Source of the DNA: Neoscytalidium dimidiatum
Taxonomy: Eukaryota > Ascomycota > Dothideomycetes > Botryosphaeriales > Botryosphaeriaceae
Direction of reading: 5' to 3'
NCBI GenBank assembly: GCA_037367355.1
Contig: CM074695.1
Location: forward strand, 1,674,001 to 1,738,000
Length of the DNA stretch: 64,000 nt
Shown: piece by piece, positions 9,945-19,952 of the stretch
How positions within the stretch are numbered: the first letter of the stretch is position 1
How the letters are laid out: each line of letters starts with the position of its first letter
Notes under the pieces: generated by a model
Database searches by the model: none
What the model was told of the DNA's origin: nothing
Seen by the model: only the letters and a program-made list of their open reading frames with translations
Program-made: the position numbers and the translations under genes

Positions 9945-12171
9945 ATGAAGGTAAGTCTGGTTGCCGTTGCGGCTATCTCAGCCTCATCGCGGGCCCTTGC
10001 TCTTTCTGTTCCTATCTCCACCGGGCACCTGTCGAGAAGACAGGAAGAATCGGACTTGAGCCCAATCTCTTGGATTAATAAATGGGCGGCAGTCGGAGAT
10101 TCGTATGCCGTAAGTCGTACAGGAGTCACTGTATGAGTAAAACACCTGCTGACATGCCCATCAGGCGGGTATCGGAGCGGGGGCAAGAGTCGACTACTGG
10201 TGTTCCCGTTATGATCACTCCTATCCGAGCCTTATAAATGACAGTGATATGCTGAGTGGTGACCAAGAATTTGAGTACAAAGCTTGCTCTGTAAGTGTTG
10301 CCTCCTTTTAGGTCCTCACTGCCATTGTTATCTTTATCTCAAGGATATTCAGGGCGCTACAAGCGCGGATGTAGAAGGCCAAGTAAATAGTCTGAGCGGT
10401 AACCAAGATGCTATCACTGTCTCCAGTGGCGGGAATGATGTCGGGCTCGTTGACCTTCTGAACGAGTGCATATACACTTGGAACCCTCGACGGGGTTGCG
10501 CTCAGACAATCAAGGACTCTAGGGCAAAGATTGAGAACGATCTGCCGAGAAACCTGGACAACCTTTACTCCAGGATCAGGGAGAAACTTGGATACCAAGG
10601 AAGTGCATTCGTAACAGCTTACGCAAAGTTCTTCGATGATACGACTAACGACTGTGATAATACATCCTGGCATTGGTACAGTTGGCCCTTTGGTGTATTG
10701 AACTATCAGTACTTGACTCAACAGCGGCGTAAAGATATGAATGAGCTTGTGGAAATGGTGAACAATAAGATCAAGGAAGCGGTAGAAAAAGCGGGGTCCC
10801 AGTTCGTGCTTGTTAGTTACGACGGCCATTTCGATCTCCTCCGAGGGCGGTATTGCCTACCCGGTGTCCAGGAACCATCACCCAACCGCGCTGACCTTTT
10901 GTTTTACTTGGTAGGTGTTCAAGATCCTGCGTGATTGCCCGTCGTGACTCACGCGGTCCAGGATGGGACCAATGAAGACAACGCGAAGAAGAAGAGGCAG
11001 GCTGAGGACCCCGATTCATTCCCTGAGAATACATTTGAAGGCCAGATTGCATCTCTCATCGAGGCTGGCAGACAGAACGCGACCCAGGACGCTGAGAACT
11101 CCTCGGCAACTTCGCTGATTTCCATTCCCGTTTCGGACTCTTGGGCTCGTGTGTTCCATCCACTCCAGCTCGGACACAGCATCATCGCCAGCAAAGTACT
11201 CTACCACATGTCCGCCGTCGGAGCCCAAAGGGAAGGGAAAGACCCCGGACAAGAACTAGTAACCGTGTCCGGCGACCAGTGCCCGATCATCTCGAGCCCG
11301 AAGTCGCTCCCGTCCGACACGCAGGCCAGCTGCGGCGCCGAGCTGGGCCTCAACTTCCCCCGCGAATTCCAGCTCACGGACGAAAAGGCTCCGGTCAGGG
11401 AAATCCTCTACCGGATGCGCGACCAGGCCTGCCAAGGGCTCTGCGAGCAAGTCGCGGGCGTTCCGCAAGGCCTGCTTGCTGCCGAGCGCCAGGGCGACGA
11501 CGGGTGCGAGTACGCGGCCAAGCTCTCCGCGCTCAAGGAGATGTACTTCTACGCGACCGGCTCAGGGCAGAACTGCTATGACGCTACCGAGCGCATGATC
11601 AACTCGTGCATGACGAACAGCGACGACGGGAAGCCGATTCATGAGGCGGGCTGGATAAATGGTCCGAACTATGGTAATGTCCTTCTCCTCATATCCCCCT
11701 CCTCCCCGACTATATCCTTCAGCTCCTTTGAAGCCGCGCTAACTCATGGGGACAGGCGAGTTCTATCAGGTGGGTGTGCGAGGCCTGAACGGTGAAGGTT
11801 CGCACCATCTAGACCTCACAACATTCGACCCGGATCATTTGGGCCATGTGCACGTTGCTTGTCAAAGGTCCGATGAGATTTTTGCTCATATGTACCGCGT
11901 GGATATATCGAACTGGGCCGACGGCGATTGGGGAAAGTCTATTGAGAAAGCTGTCAAAGAATGCAACTTGGCCATGACGGACTGGAAGTACGAACCCGGA
12001 TCTGGCTTCACATTTGCTGACGGCACGCAATCGGACCACTGGGCCGCATTCACGCTACCCCTGTCGAATGGTGGCTGCGCTGAGAGTAAGATTGAGAAAG
12101 CAATGGGATTACGAGGGGGTGGGCTCAACTGCCCTTTCGACGCGCCCGAGGAACTGGACATGTTTAAATAG
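9945..12171 (+). CDS. secreted SGNH/GDSL-type esterase with cysteine-rich C-terminal region
   Basis: Exons 9945-10109, 10165-10290, 10344-10910, 10962-11673 and 11756-12171 give 661 residues. Residues 1-20 form a signal peptide; RR at 31-32 is a likely Kex2 propeptide site. The esterase domain has the nucleophile block AVGDSYA (Ser53), the oxyanion Asn in SSGGNDVG (Asn128), a YCLPGVQEP block near 280, and DSWARVFHPLQLGH with the probable catalytic His352. A second dibasic cluster (KKKR, 295-298) lies inside the domain. After residue about 375 comes a separate region with paired cysteines (ACQGLC, CYDATERMINSC), possibly a carbohydrate- or surface-related module. Expected role: hydrolysis of extracellular esters or lipids; substrate unknown. 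Confidence 0.85.
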
Positions 12172-12460
12172 ACCGCATGAGCAGGTTAAAAGCCTGTGGA
12201 CATCGGTCGCCCCCTGGTATCAGGGCTGTCAAAGTTGAAAATTTTGCAACGCGCTTCCTTCCGAAATCCTGTCGAGAAGAGAGGAAAAGAAGAGCGATAT
12301 CAATCTACCAAACGCTCCTTCCTCTGGCAACACCTGACTGCGTACATAATACAGCAGTGATTGGTTCATATCTTCATTGAATAAACATCATCAACACGAA
12401 AACTATAAATATCTACTTCAAAATCTGATAACACGACACCATCTCCCCCTTCCGCCTACC
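12172..12460. other. convergent 3' spacer
   Basis: A 289-bp spacer between the stop codons of the SGNH esterase and the leftward hydrolase-SnoaL gene. AT-rich (ataaacatcat, ctataaatatct), in keeping with 3' ends. Nothing else seen. Confidence 0.5.
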
Positions 12461-13860
12461 TCACCACTCCGGAATCAACTCATTCCACGGCTCCCTATCC
12501 TCATCCACGACCTTCCGCGCGCCCTCCTCCCCGACGACCGGCAACTCCTTCACGCCCTTTGCCCGCCACTTCTCCGGCACGTCCTCGATGTCCAACAAGC
12601 CCACCTGCACCAGCACGGCCGCCTGATCCCAGTACACGCGCTCGCTCCAGATCTTCCCGCCGCGCACGGCGACCACGCTGACCAGGACGATCTCGACGGG
12701 CAGGCCGGTGGGCGGCACGCCGGGCAGGATCCACGGCATGGGCTGGGAGTGGCGGAAGGACACGAGCAGCTCGTCGACGATGCGGTCGACGCCGATGGTG
12801 CGCGACAGCAGGCGCGTCTTCATCTGCGTCGGCGGGTCGGCGCGCGGGTTGATGGACGGCAGGAAGGCCTCGGTGTAGAAGCGGGCCAGGTCGGCCTTGC
12901 CCTTGCCGCCCGTCATGGTCGGCGTGTACGTGACGTGCGGGGCGTGCGTGTCGGTCATGGTGCTGAGGATCTTTTGCGCGTTGGGTGTCTTGAATTTGTC
13001 TGCGAAGCCATGTCAGCGGTCTGGCCGGTTGGCTGGGCAGAGTGATTTTGTTGGAGGAAAGGAGTAGGAGAAAAAAAAAAGAAATCTCGGGGAATGTGGG
13101 AACGGTCGGGGAACACGTACGCTCTTCGTTCTCCTCCCACACCGTCTCGATGTTCAGCTCGGCGGAGAAGCCGCGACGAATGGTGTCGAGCGAGCGGCTC
13201 CACGCAACCGCATCGGCAACCTTGTCGTACTCGTCCAAGTCATGTTCAGCGAAGCCCGGCTCCACGCCCTGGTAGGTGAAGCACGAGTACTTGAGTTTCT
13301 GCAAGCCGCCGGTGCCGATGCCGGGCGTGATCTTCTTGGTGATGGTCCTCCTCTTGCCCTGGATGCCCAGGATCTCGGAATTCTTGTTCACGCCGATCTG
13401 GGTGCCGGCCAGGTGCACCATCACGCGCAAGGACGGCATGAACTGGGTCTGCGGGTCGGGTATGGACGAAGGGTAGTAGGCAACGAGGGCACTGAGCTTT
13501 AGGTCCTGGCGGATGAAGGTCTCGAGGCACACGGAGGCAGCATCGCCGAAAGCTGCGGGAGCACTGATCAGATTTCTTGCTCTAGTTCAAAGACAAAGAG
13601 GGCTGAAGTTGGCGAAGTTATGTACCTACTATAGCAAACGTCCCTCCAACGCCGAGGTTGTCCTTGAGCGAATGCAACGTCTTGACGTACTGCTTGCCGC
13701 CGTCGCCAAAGGGCAGGTACTGCACGTCGAAGCCTTCCTCGCGCCATGCCTGTAGGGTGGCCTCGTCGAACTCATCGCTCTCAGCGGTGATGTAGAGACG
13801 CGGAGTGGTGGCTCTCCAGTTCAGGAAGGCGCTGCCGCCGTGGACCTTGAGAGTGGCCAT
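12461..13860 (-). CDS. dienelactone-hydrolase-like domain (catalytic residues lost) fused to SnoaL-like domain
   Basis: Exons 13860-13626, 13552-13121 and 12999-12461 encode 401 residues. Residues 1-220 follow a dienelactone hydrolase alpha/beta fold. The nucleophile elbow, normally G-x-C-x-G-G, reads here IVAFGD after splicing, so the Cys position is Ala79. The usual HGF segment near the end of the domain reads EPGFAE, so the catalytic His is replaced by Pro. The C-terminal 170 residues (from about MTDTHAPHVTYTP) look like a SnoaL/NTF2-like cone with a conserved pocket region. No signal peptide. The N-terminal domain is therefore probably non-catalytic, and any activity would lie in the SnoaL part. 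GC content of the C-terminal exon is high. Family calls rest on motifs read by eye. Confidence 0.7.
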
Positions 13861-15189
13861 GGTGGGGACGAGGGGTGTCGAGGAGAGCGGACGCAGCGCG
13901 CGGGAGCTCGAGTACAAGCGGCGGGGCTAGCAGGCGTCATGGTGGTGGGCTGATTGGTGAGAAGAGGGCTGCATGTGTGCCAGGCTCTCTCATTCGGGCC
14001 ATGGCCTGCCGACCACGCGGGGCGCACACCACGCGTGAGCTCGCACAACGACGTCATCCCTGCAGGGGTCCACGGGAGCTCTGGCCGCCCAAGCTGTGCG
14101 CTTGATGTCAACACTGCACAACATGCGCTGATCTCTGCGACGATAGCAGAAAAATCGCTTTGAAGCTGCATGCTGGAGTGCCCGACGTCGTTGAGCAAGA
14201 AGTTCGTTTAGAGCGGGAAAAGGACTACATGGATCAGCAAAAGCGCGAGAGCACTGTCGCAGCTGATCAGCCCTACGGCGGCGTTAGATCCCCTCCGCAT
14301 GGACACATACTGCACCAGTCCGCACCAAAGTCCTATAGCTCGACGCTCAGTCACTCCCTGATGTCTCTGCGATCACTTCCATCCCTGCGCATTCGCTGAC
14401 AAGCTTGCGGCATCCAATCCCCCTCCCCGCTCCCCCAACACCTTGGCATCAGCTGGGCAAGACAAGTGAACGTAGAGAGCCTCAGCTGACCTTCCCCGCC
14501 CAGGCCTGTATGTCAAACGCCAAAGTGCATCTCTGCCCCTCCTCCTCTGGCGTCGACCCTTCGTGCCTGTCGCACCGGAGAAGCGCTGCAGGGGCAAGCA
14601 AGTGGATCCTCAACACCCTGAAACGCATTGTCGAACGCATCTGCTGCGAACCAGGTTCCCGGGATCTGCAACCATCATCGTGCATACAATTCTTTTTTTT
14701 TCCCCCCCTTTGCGACCGAAAAGAGCTTCGCAAAGAAAATGCAAGCACCTGCTAAGGTGGATGCGGTATCTTGCTCGTCGCCTGTTTACATGCATGAGGA
14801 TCCGCGTCTCAGAGAATTGGCCGGCGTTCCGGCATACTCTTGTAGCCGGCCAACCAGATGGATGTAGTAGTCCGGCCTGTATAGCACCGCGTTAACCTTC
14901 AAAGCTGCTTCTGTTGCAGGGGTAGGCTTGCTGTCAGGGGCCGGCCCGACGGTGCTGCGGGTGGGGAAAGAGAGGTAGTACGGGCCGCAAGAAGGGGACG
15001 GACGGGGTCCGAGCGACCACGTGCGTGATCGACCGACAATTGAATGGCGCCACTGCCACCCATAGGGATTCCACTAGGATAGGAGGCGCTGTGTGATAGC
15101 CTTCACTTCATTGATCTTGCTGCCCGATGAAAGGGGAGGGGAGGGGATGGGTAGGGAAATCGGGGAACGACGACAAGTAACTCTTAAAC
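13861..15189. other. gene-free region
   Basis: No exon chain found. It holds the upstream region of the leftward hydrolase-SnoaL gene and a T9/C8 homopolymer pair near 14690-14707. The stretch 14400-14900 has short open frames on both strands but none with protein-like composition. Confidence 0.5.
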
Positions 15190-15715
15190 GTCGATAGTTT
15201 CTTTTTTATACAGTCGTCCGGACGTGAATATTCTGTAAGGTTGATACTCACTGTGAATATCGATGAGCAGCTGAAGCAGTCTTTCGTACGTGAATGTCGT
15301 ATAAGGATAATAATCATCGTAAGGTTCATAGGCAGTAGAAGCAGTCATCTGGACGTTGATGTTGTGTAAGATTAGTCAACATTAGAAAGTTTCATAGGTA
15401 GTTGAAGCAGTCATCCGGATATAGATGTCATCTGAATCTATAAAATTCGTGGGTAGTTGAAGCAGTCGTCCGGATATAGATGTCATCTGAATCTATAAAT
15501 TTCGTGGGCAGTTGAAGCAGTCGTCCGGACATAGATGTTATATAAATCTATAAAATTCGTGGGTAGTTGAAGCAGTCGTCCTGACGTGAATGTTATCCAA
15601 ATCTATAAAAGTTCGTGGGTAGTTAAAGCAGTCGTCCAGACTTGGACGTCGTCCAAAGCTGTCAAAGTTCGAGGACAGCAGAAGCAGTCGTCCGGATGTA
15701 GAAGGAAAATAACCC
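15190..15715 (+). repeat. minisatellite of about eight diverged 54-67 bp units
   Basis: Tandem units share the core gtgggtagttgaagcag-tcgtccgga(c/t), followed by an AT-rich arm (agatgtcatctgaatctata). Comparable points of successive units fall at 15263, 15328, 15395, 15449, 15504, 15559, 15615 and 15671, so spacing settles at 54-56 bp after two longer units of 65-67 bp. The middle units are most alike and the edges most diverged, as expected for unequal exchange. The core contains the palindrome gtccggac. Related single copies lie at 503-690. No open frame runs through it. Confidence 0.85.
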
Positions 15716-16671
15716 CCACCCAGGAAATGAAGAGAGAGGATGCCACTTTCGAGTATGTAGTCAAGTGAAGAGCATGGTGATTCGGATCCCTAGTCAATTG
15801 TTTTCTGTGTCTTTGATCTCCCGTATGAATCCTCGAGCCTGCCGAGTGAACCAATCAATCAACCCATCCGTGGTATATCTCTTTCCTTTGCGGAAAACAA
15901 CACCTTCTCGCTTGTCCCGCGAAATTCCAATGCTTCTTTTCCCATGTTCTCCTCCATGACTGGTGAATTTCTCTCTGAAACGAGCATCCGTCAAAAAACC
16001 AAAATGAATACAGAGAACCTACTTTAGGAGTAGCCACTGCAGTGTCATGATCATCTCAGAGATTCTTTGTGGACAAGCACAAGAGATCCCAACGACCTAC
16101 CGGACTAGAGCCACTACCATTTTAGACAATGCACTAGAACCGGCATAGCAATGACAGCTTCCCCAATGTTCTCCCAACAACCAGGGAAGAGGTAATCTCT
16201 TGTAACAAAACCTCGGTTTGGTCCACCCAGACCGTACTCAGTCGTCCCCAACATGCGCAATAAGGAATGAGAAAAACAGAAAAACAAACAAAGATTCGGA
16301 AAGGAACAAAGGCAAATCTTTAGACAGTGGTGCAGTGGCGAAAGGGGAAGTTGGAATGAGATGGGAAGAGGTCTTAGAGTTGCCTCGATCGACAAGGCAT
16401 AGAAAACGTAGACCTCGTTAAAATTTCGTAGAACGTAAAAATGAAAATCCTCTGGGAAGAAATACATCCTCCGATACGTAAGGATTTTTAGTGCGAACAT
16501 TTGGGTAGCAAAAGTAATACACGCAACGCCGTTATTGCCCTCCGGGTTTGTCTGGAATGCCAAGAGAGGAAAATAGGTATAGTCCCGGGATCTATGACCG
16601 AAGGAAATGTAAGGCGTCGGGAAATTGGAGGAGGCATCTGAGCAACGCCTAAAAGAAATTCCTCACCCGAT
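15716..16671. other. gene-free region with uncertain coding fragments
   Basis: Lies between the minisatellite and the transporter stop codon. Minus-strand fragments at 15794-15990 and 16114-16254 have protein-like composition but could not be joined into one reading frame with normal splice sites. No other feature seen. Confidence 0.4.
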
Positions 16672-18488
16672 TCACCGATCCATGCTCTTCTTGTTTGGCC
16701 TAACTGAACCCTTCTCAAGCTGCACCGGGGTGCCTCTCCTTCCGCTGCCGGACGGGGTCGAGCGCCCGGATCGTGAATTTCTTGCGCTTCCTAACCTGGG
16801 GTCCTCAAAACTTGTCCTCTTCCGACCGCTACCATCGTCCTCATCACTATCGTCGGCGAGGTCGCCCAGCCCGAAGGCCTGACCATCCTCCAAATCGAAG
16901 TCTCGCTGATCATATGACCGCATGAGGCGTTCACGGTCGCCAAGGCTACCCCGACCTGCAAACGCCGATTCATCACTGCGTCTTGACTGCATCGAACGAC
17001 GCGTCTGGAAATTCGCTATTCCATCCGTAGGAACAGCATCGCCGAATTTGTTGGCGAGGGAGGAAGTGCCGTCGGGATCAGTGCGAGAGAGGTTGAGCAG
17101 GTAAACGCCGGAGAAAATCACGAGGAACCCGCAGATCAGGGAGATCGTATTTACGGCAGAGGTGGTGTTGAAGCCGCGGAAAAGGATGAACGAGGCGACG
17201 AGCGTAAAGGTCGTAAATGTGACATAGTACAGAGGATTGACTCTACAGCGTGTGTGGTTCCAAGTTAGCATCGGTCACCGATCTCGCTAGAATGAAAACA
17301 GCAGTTTGGGATATCTCCTGACATACATGTTCGTGGAGAATTGGCTGAGGGCTTTGTTGAAATAGTTCATCTGGGTCAAGACGCAAACCACCACCACAAT
17401 CGCAAAGGCGTACGTGCTGGGGTGCGAGAACTGGTTCTTGCCGGCGAATGTGAGCTTCAAAGCGATACCAAACGCTTTAACTGCCATAACGGAGAGAGAT
17501 CCCACGGTAGAACAGATGGAAAGGTAGATCAATGGGTTCTTCCGGCCATACTTTGGAGCGACCTTGTAAATCATAAAGATTGAAAAAGCCGTCACAAGAA
17601 CGCAGTAAAACATGAAACCTGCACATCAAGTCAGATTAGGGAGGCTCCCAGTCGCAACTTATTGCTTACCAGGCTGGATGGCAAAATGGAGAATCTCGTC
17701 AACCGTCTGAACTTCTTTATCCGGCGGGGCGTGGAGGACGATGATGACAGAACCAATAAGACAGGTTGCACACCCGATCTTTCCTAGAGTGCCCAATTTC
17801 TCATTGAGGAAGTAGACCCCCAAGACCGCACTATTGTTTTCCATCAGTCGTGTCCACTATTCTGCCACCTTTGCCTGCACTCACCCGATGAGCACACTGA
17901 GCGCTCCCAGTGGCGTCACCAAAATTGCGGGAGCAAAGGCATATGCTGCGAAATTTGCGATTTCACCAAGGACCACTGATCCAAGTCAGCATGTAAGTCT
18001 CCATAGCCGTTGGGTGTATGCGCACTTGTGATGATTCCTCCCCACCATGTTGAGCTCCGGAGATAGGCGAATCCTTCTCCGTCGAAGCCATGCTGCTCGC
18101 CTGCTTGGTTGAGACCCTTTATGCCGCGTCGTCAGCCTCTCAACATTGTGCAATATCGTCCGAGGGCGAAGAGAGGCGTGTTCGCAGGAGAGGTTGGGGG
18201 TGCGCGACGGACCTTTTTCGTAAGGACAAAGCTCGTGCCTGGACTCCTTGGTTAGCCTTGAATCTGCGCAGGAGAGAGCAGCCCTGCCGCGGACGACCCA
18301 CCAATTGCTAATGACGAAGAGATGGCCAACAGGAGGCCGATATACCTACAAACAGCAGGCGAAGGGTCAGCATGGTCGTTCTCCCTGCGATAGCGGTTTT
18401 TGGCGCGCGGGCTGCCTTCGGCGCTACGTCGCCACGTCGCAGTGGTGCGCAGACTGGCAGAATGGGCAACGCACTTGTCCTCGACCAT
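16672..18488 (-). CDS. NIPA-family magnesium transporter
   Basis: Multi-pass membrane protein of the NIPA (DUF803) family, expected to transport Mg2+. Eight exons: 18488-18475, 18345-18302, 18238-18213, 18116-18026, 17975-17885, 17830-17670, 17618-17327 and 17242-16672 (429 residues). The 14-nt first exon encodes MVEDK and joins [15 protein letters not shown]; later joins restore [70 protein letters not shown] and [14 protein letters not shown]. These are near-universal NIPA blocks. The last 130 residues are a hydrophilic Ser/Arg/Asp-rich cytosolic tail with likely phosphosites. Two internal exons are only 26 and 44 nt. Confidence 0.92.
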
Positions 18489-19952
18489 GATGGCGTGCGG
18501 TCAGGTCCTGCGACCTGCTTGGGTGCTCTCGAAGCCGTTACGGCGGTTGCGGAACGCGGCGCGTGGAGGATGGTCCGCGGAGTCCGTGATCGTCGCGCGG
18601 CCGAGGGCGAGATCGAGGCGCTGGAGTGGTGAGGGCGGCGGGAGACAATGGCGCCAGCTGGCCGAAGTGTATGGGAGACTCGGGGTGGCCGCAGGCGGTT
18701 GTTGGGAAGTGGGAGAGGGCGAGTTTGGAGTGCTGAGGCAATAGACTGGTACCGTGACAGTAATGAGGCTGGCGCGCGGATGCTGGAAACGGACGGCGTT
18801 GCGTATGTGGTCTGTGTGCGGCGTGCCTGGAGGTGCGACGTGATGCGCAAGGAGCGAGCGGCAAATGGGGCCCTGCGAGGAAGTGGAAGCGACAGACTGA
18901 AAGACGAACTCTGCGACAGTTGGAGCACTCTGCGGCCACGCACGCGCAATATGCACTCGTCAGGAGACGCCCGTCACGCGTTTTACCTAAGATCTGGGCT
19001 CGGGAGCGGAACCTGCAGGCGTTACCTCTGCCATCCGCCGCGCCGCCCCAGCCCCAAGCCTGGCCGCCTGCGACTGGGGTGTCCGCTGATCTATTCTTGT
19101 CCACTGGTTTCAGGTGCCTGTGGAGTGGACACGCGTTCCTCACAACCCGATGCGAAACGCACCAATGATTACTGCCCGCTAATCACGTCCTGGTGATTTT
19201 CGCGGAAGGCTGTGCACATTACTGAGCCTGCGAGGTCAATTCTGTGCTATTACACCCGCGCCCTATCTGCTCTCCCTCCCCTTTTCGGCCATCTGTCAAT
19301 CTTACAGCCCTGCCGAGACGAGATTCTCGCCCCTAATCAATCCCGGGTATCTCCAGCACCAGCTTAAAGCTGACACATTTCCGCCCTCTACTATATGCCA
19401 CTGCGTCCGTACCTAGACCCTGCGCCACAACGCCTGTTCCCGTACCCTCCGCCAAAACCTTCCTGTATGGGTCGGCCGATATCATCGCCCGAACCGGTGA
19501 GATAGGCATGTAAAAAAAAGACGCAGAGAAATAATATAGTAGGAGAGCCACCTAGAGCGGCCGAAGAAAAAATCGTACAGTCAAGAGGGTTAGTAGCGAG
19601 TTTGAAGACTTACTGCTTGTAACGTCCCTAGATGTTAGTCGTTTACCTGCAGGTCCAACGATCCGTAATACAAGTTTCGTCAACTAAAAGTCTGTGGAGG
19701 TTGTAAGAGCTATCGTTCCCGGAACTCGGGTATCCTCGATCTGTTGTCGTGTTTCGTGCTGACGGGTCGAACGCGATATTGCAGTCGCCGCTGCAGTGTA
19801 AGTGAGAAGCTGTTGGGTGTTATGTTGCAAGGTCATGCTGGGTTATCGGGGGTGCGATGGGTGAGGGAATGGGGATCCGACACGAGCCGCAAAGGGGAAT
19901 TGGAAGCCCATGACGAAGTGGATCTCAGCCTTGGCGGCCGCTAACGGGGCGA
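18489..19952. other. gene-free spacer
   Basis: Upstream region of the leftward transporter and downstream region of the leftward acidic-protein gene. The part from 18500 to 19200 is GC-rich, with overlapping long open frames on both strands. None shows conserved motifs or clear introns, so none is called. Confidence 0.5.

Noticed and set aside
18648..19196. 182-codon plus-strand frame upstream of the transporter
   Set aside because: No recognisable block, and several overlapping frames on both strands are equally long in this GC-rich stretch.
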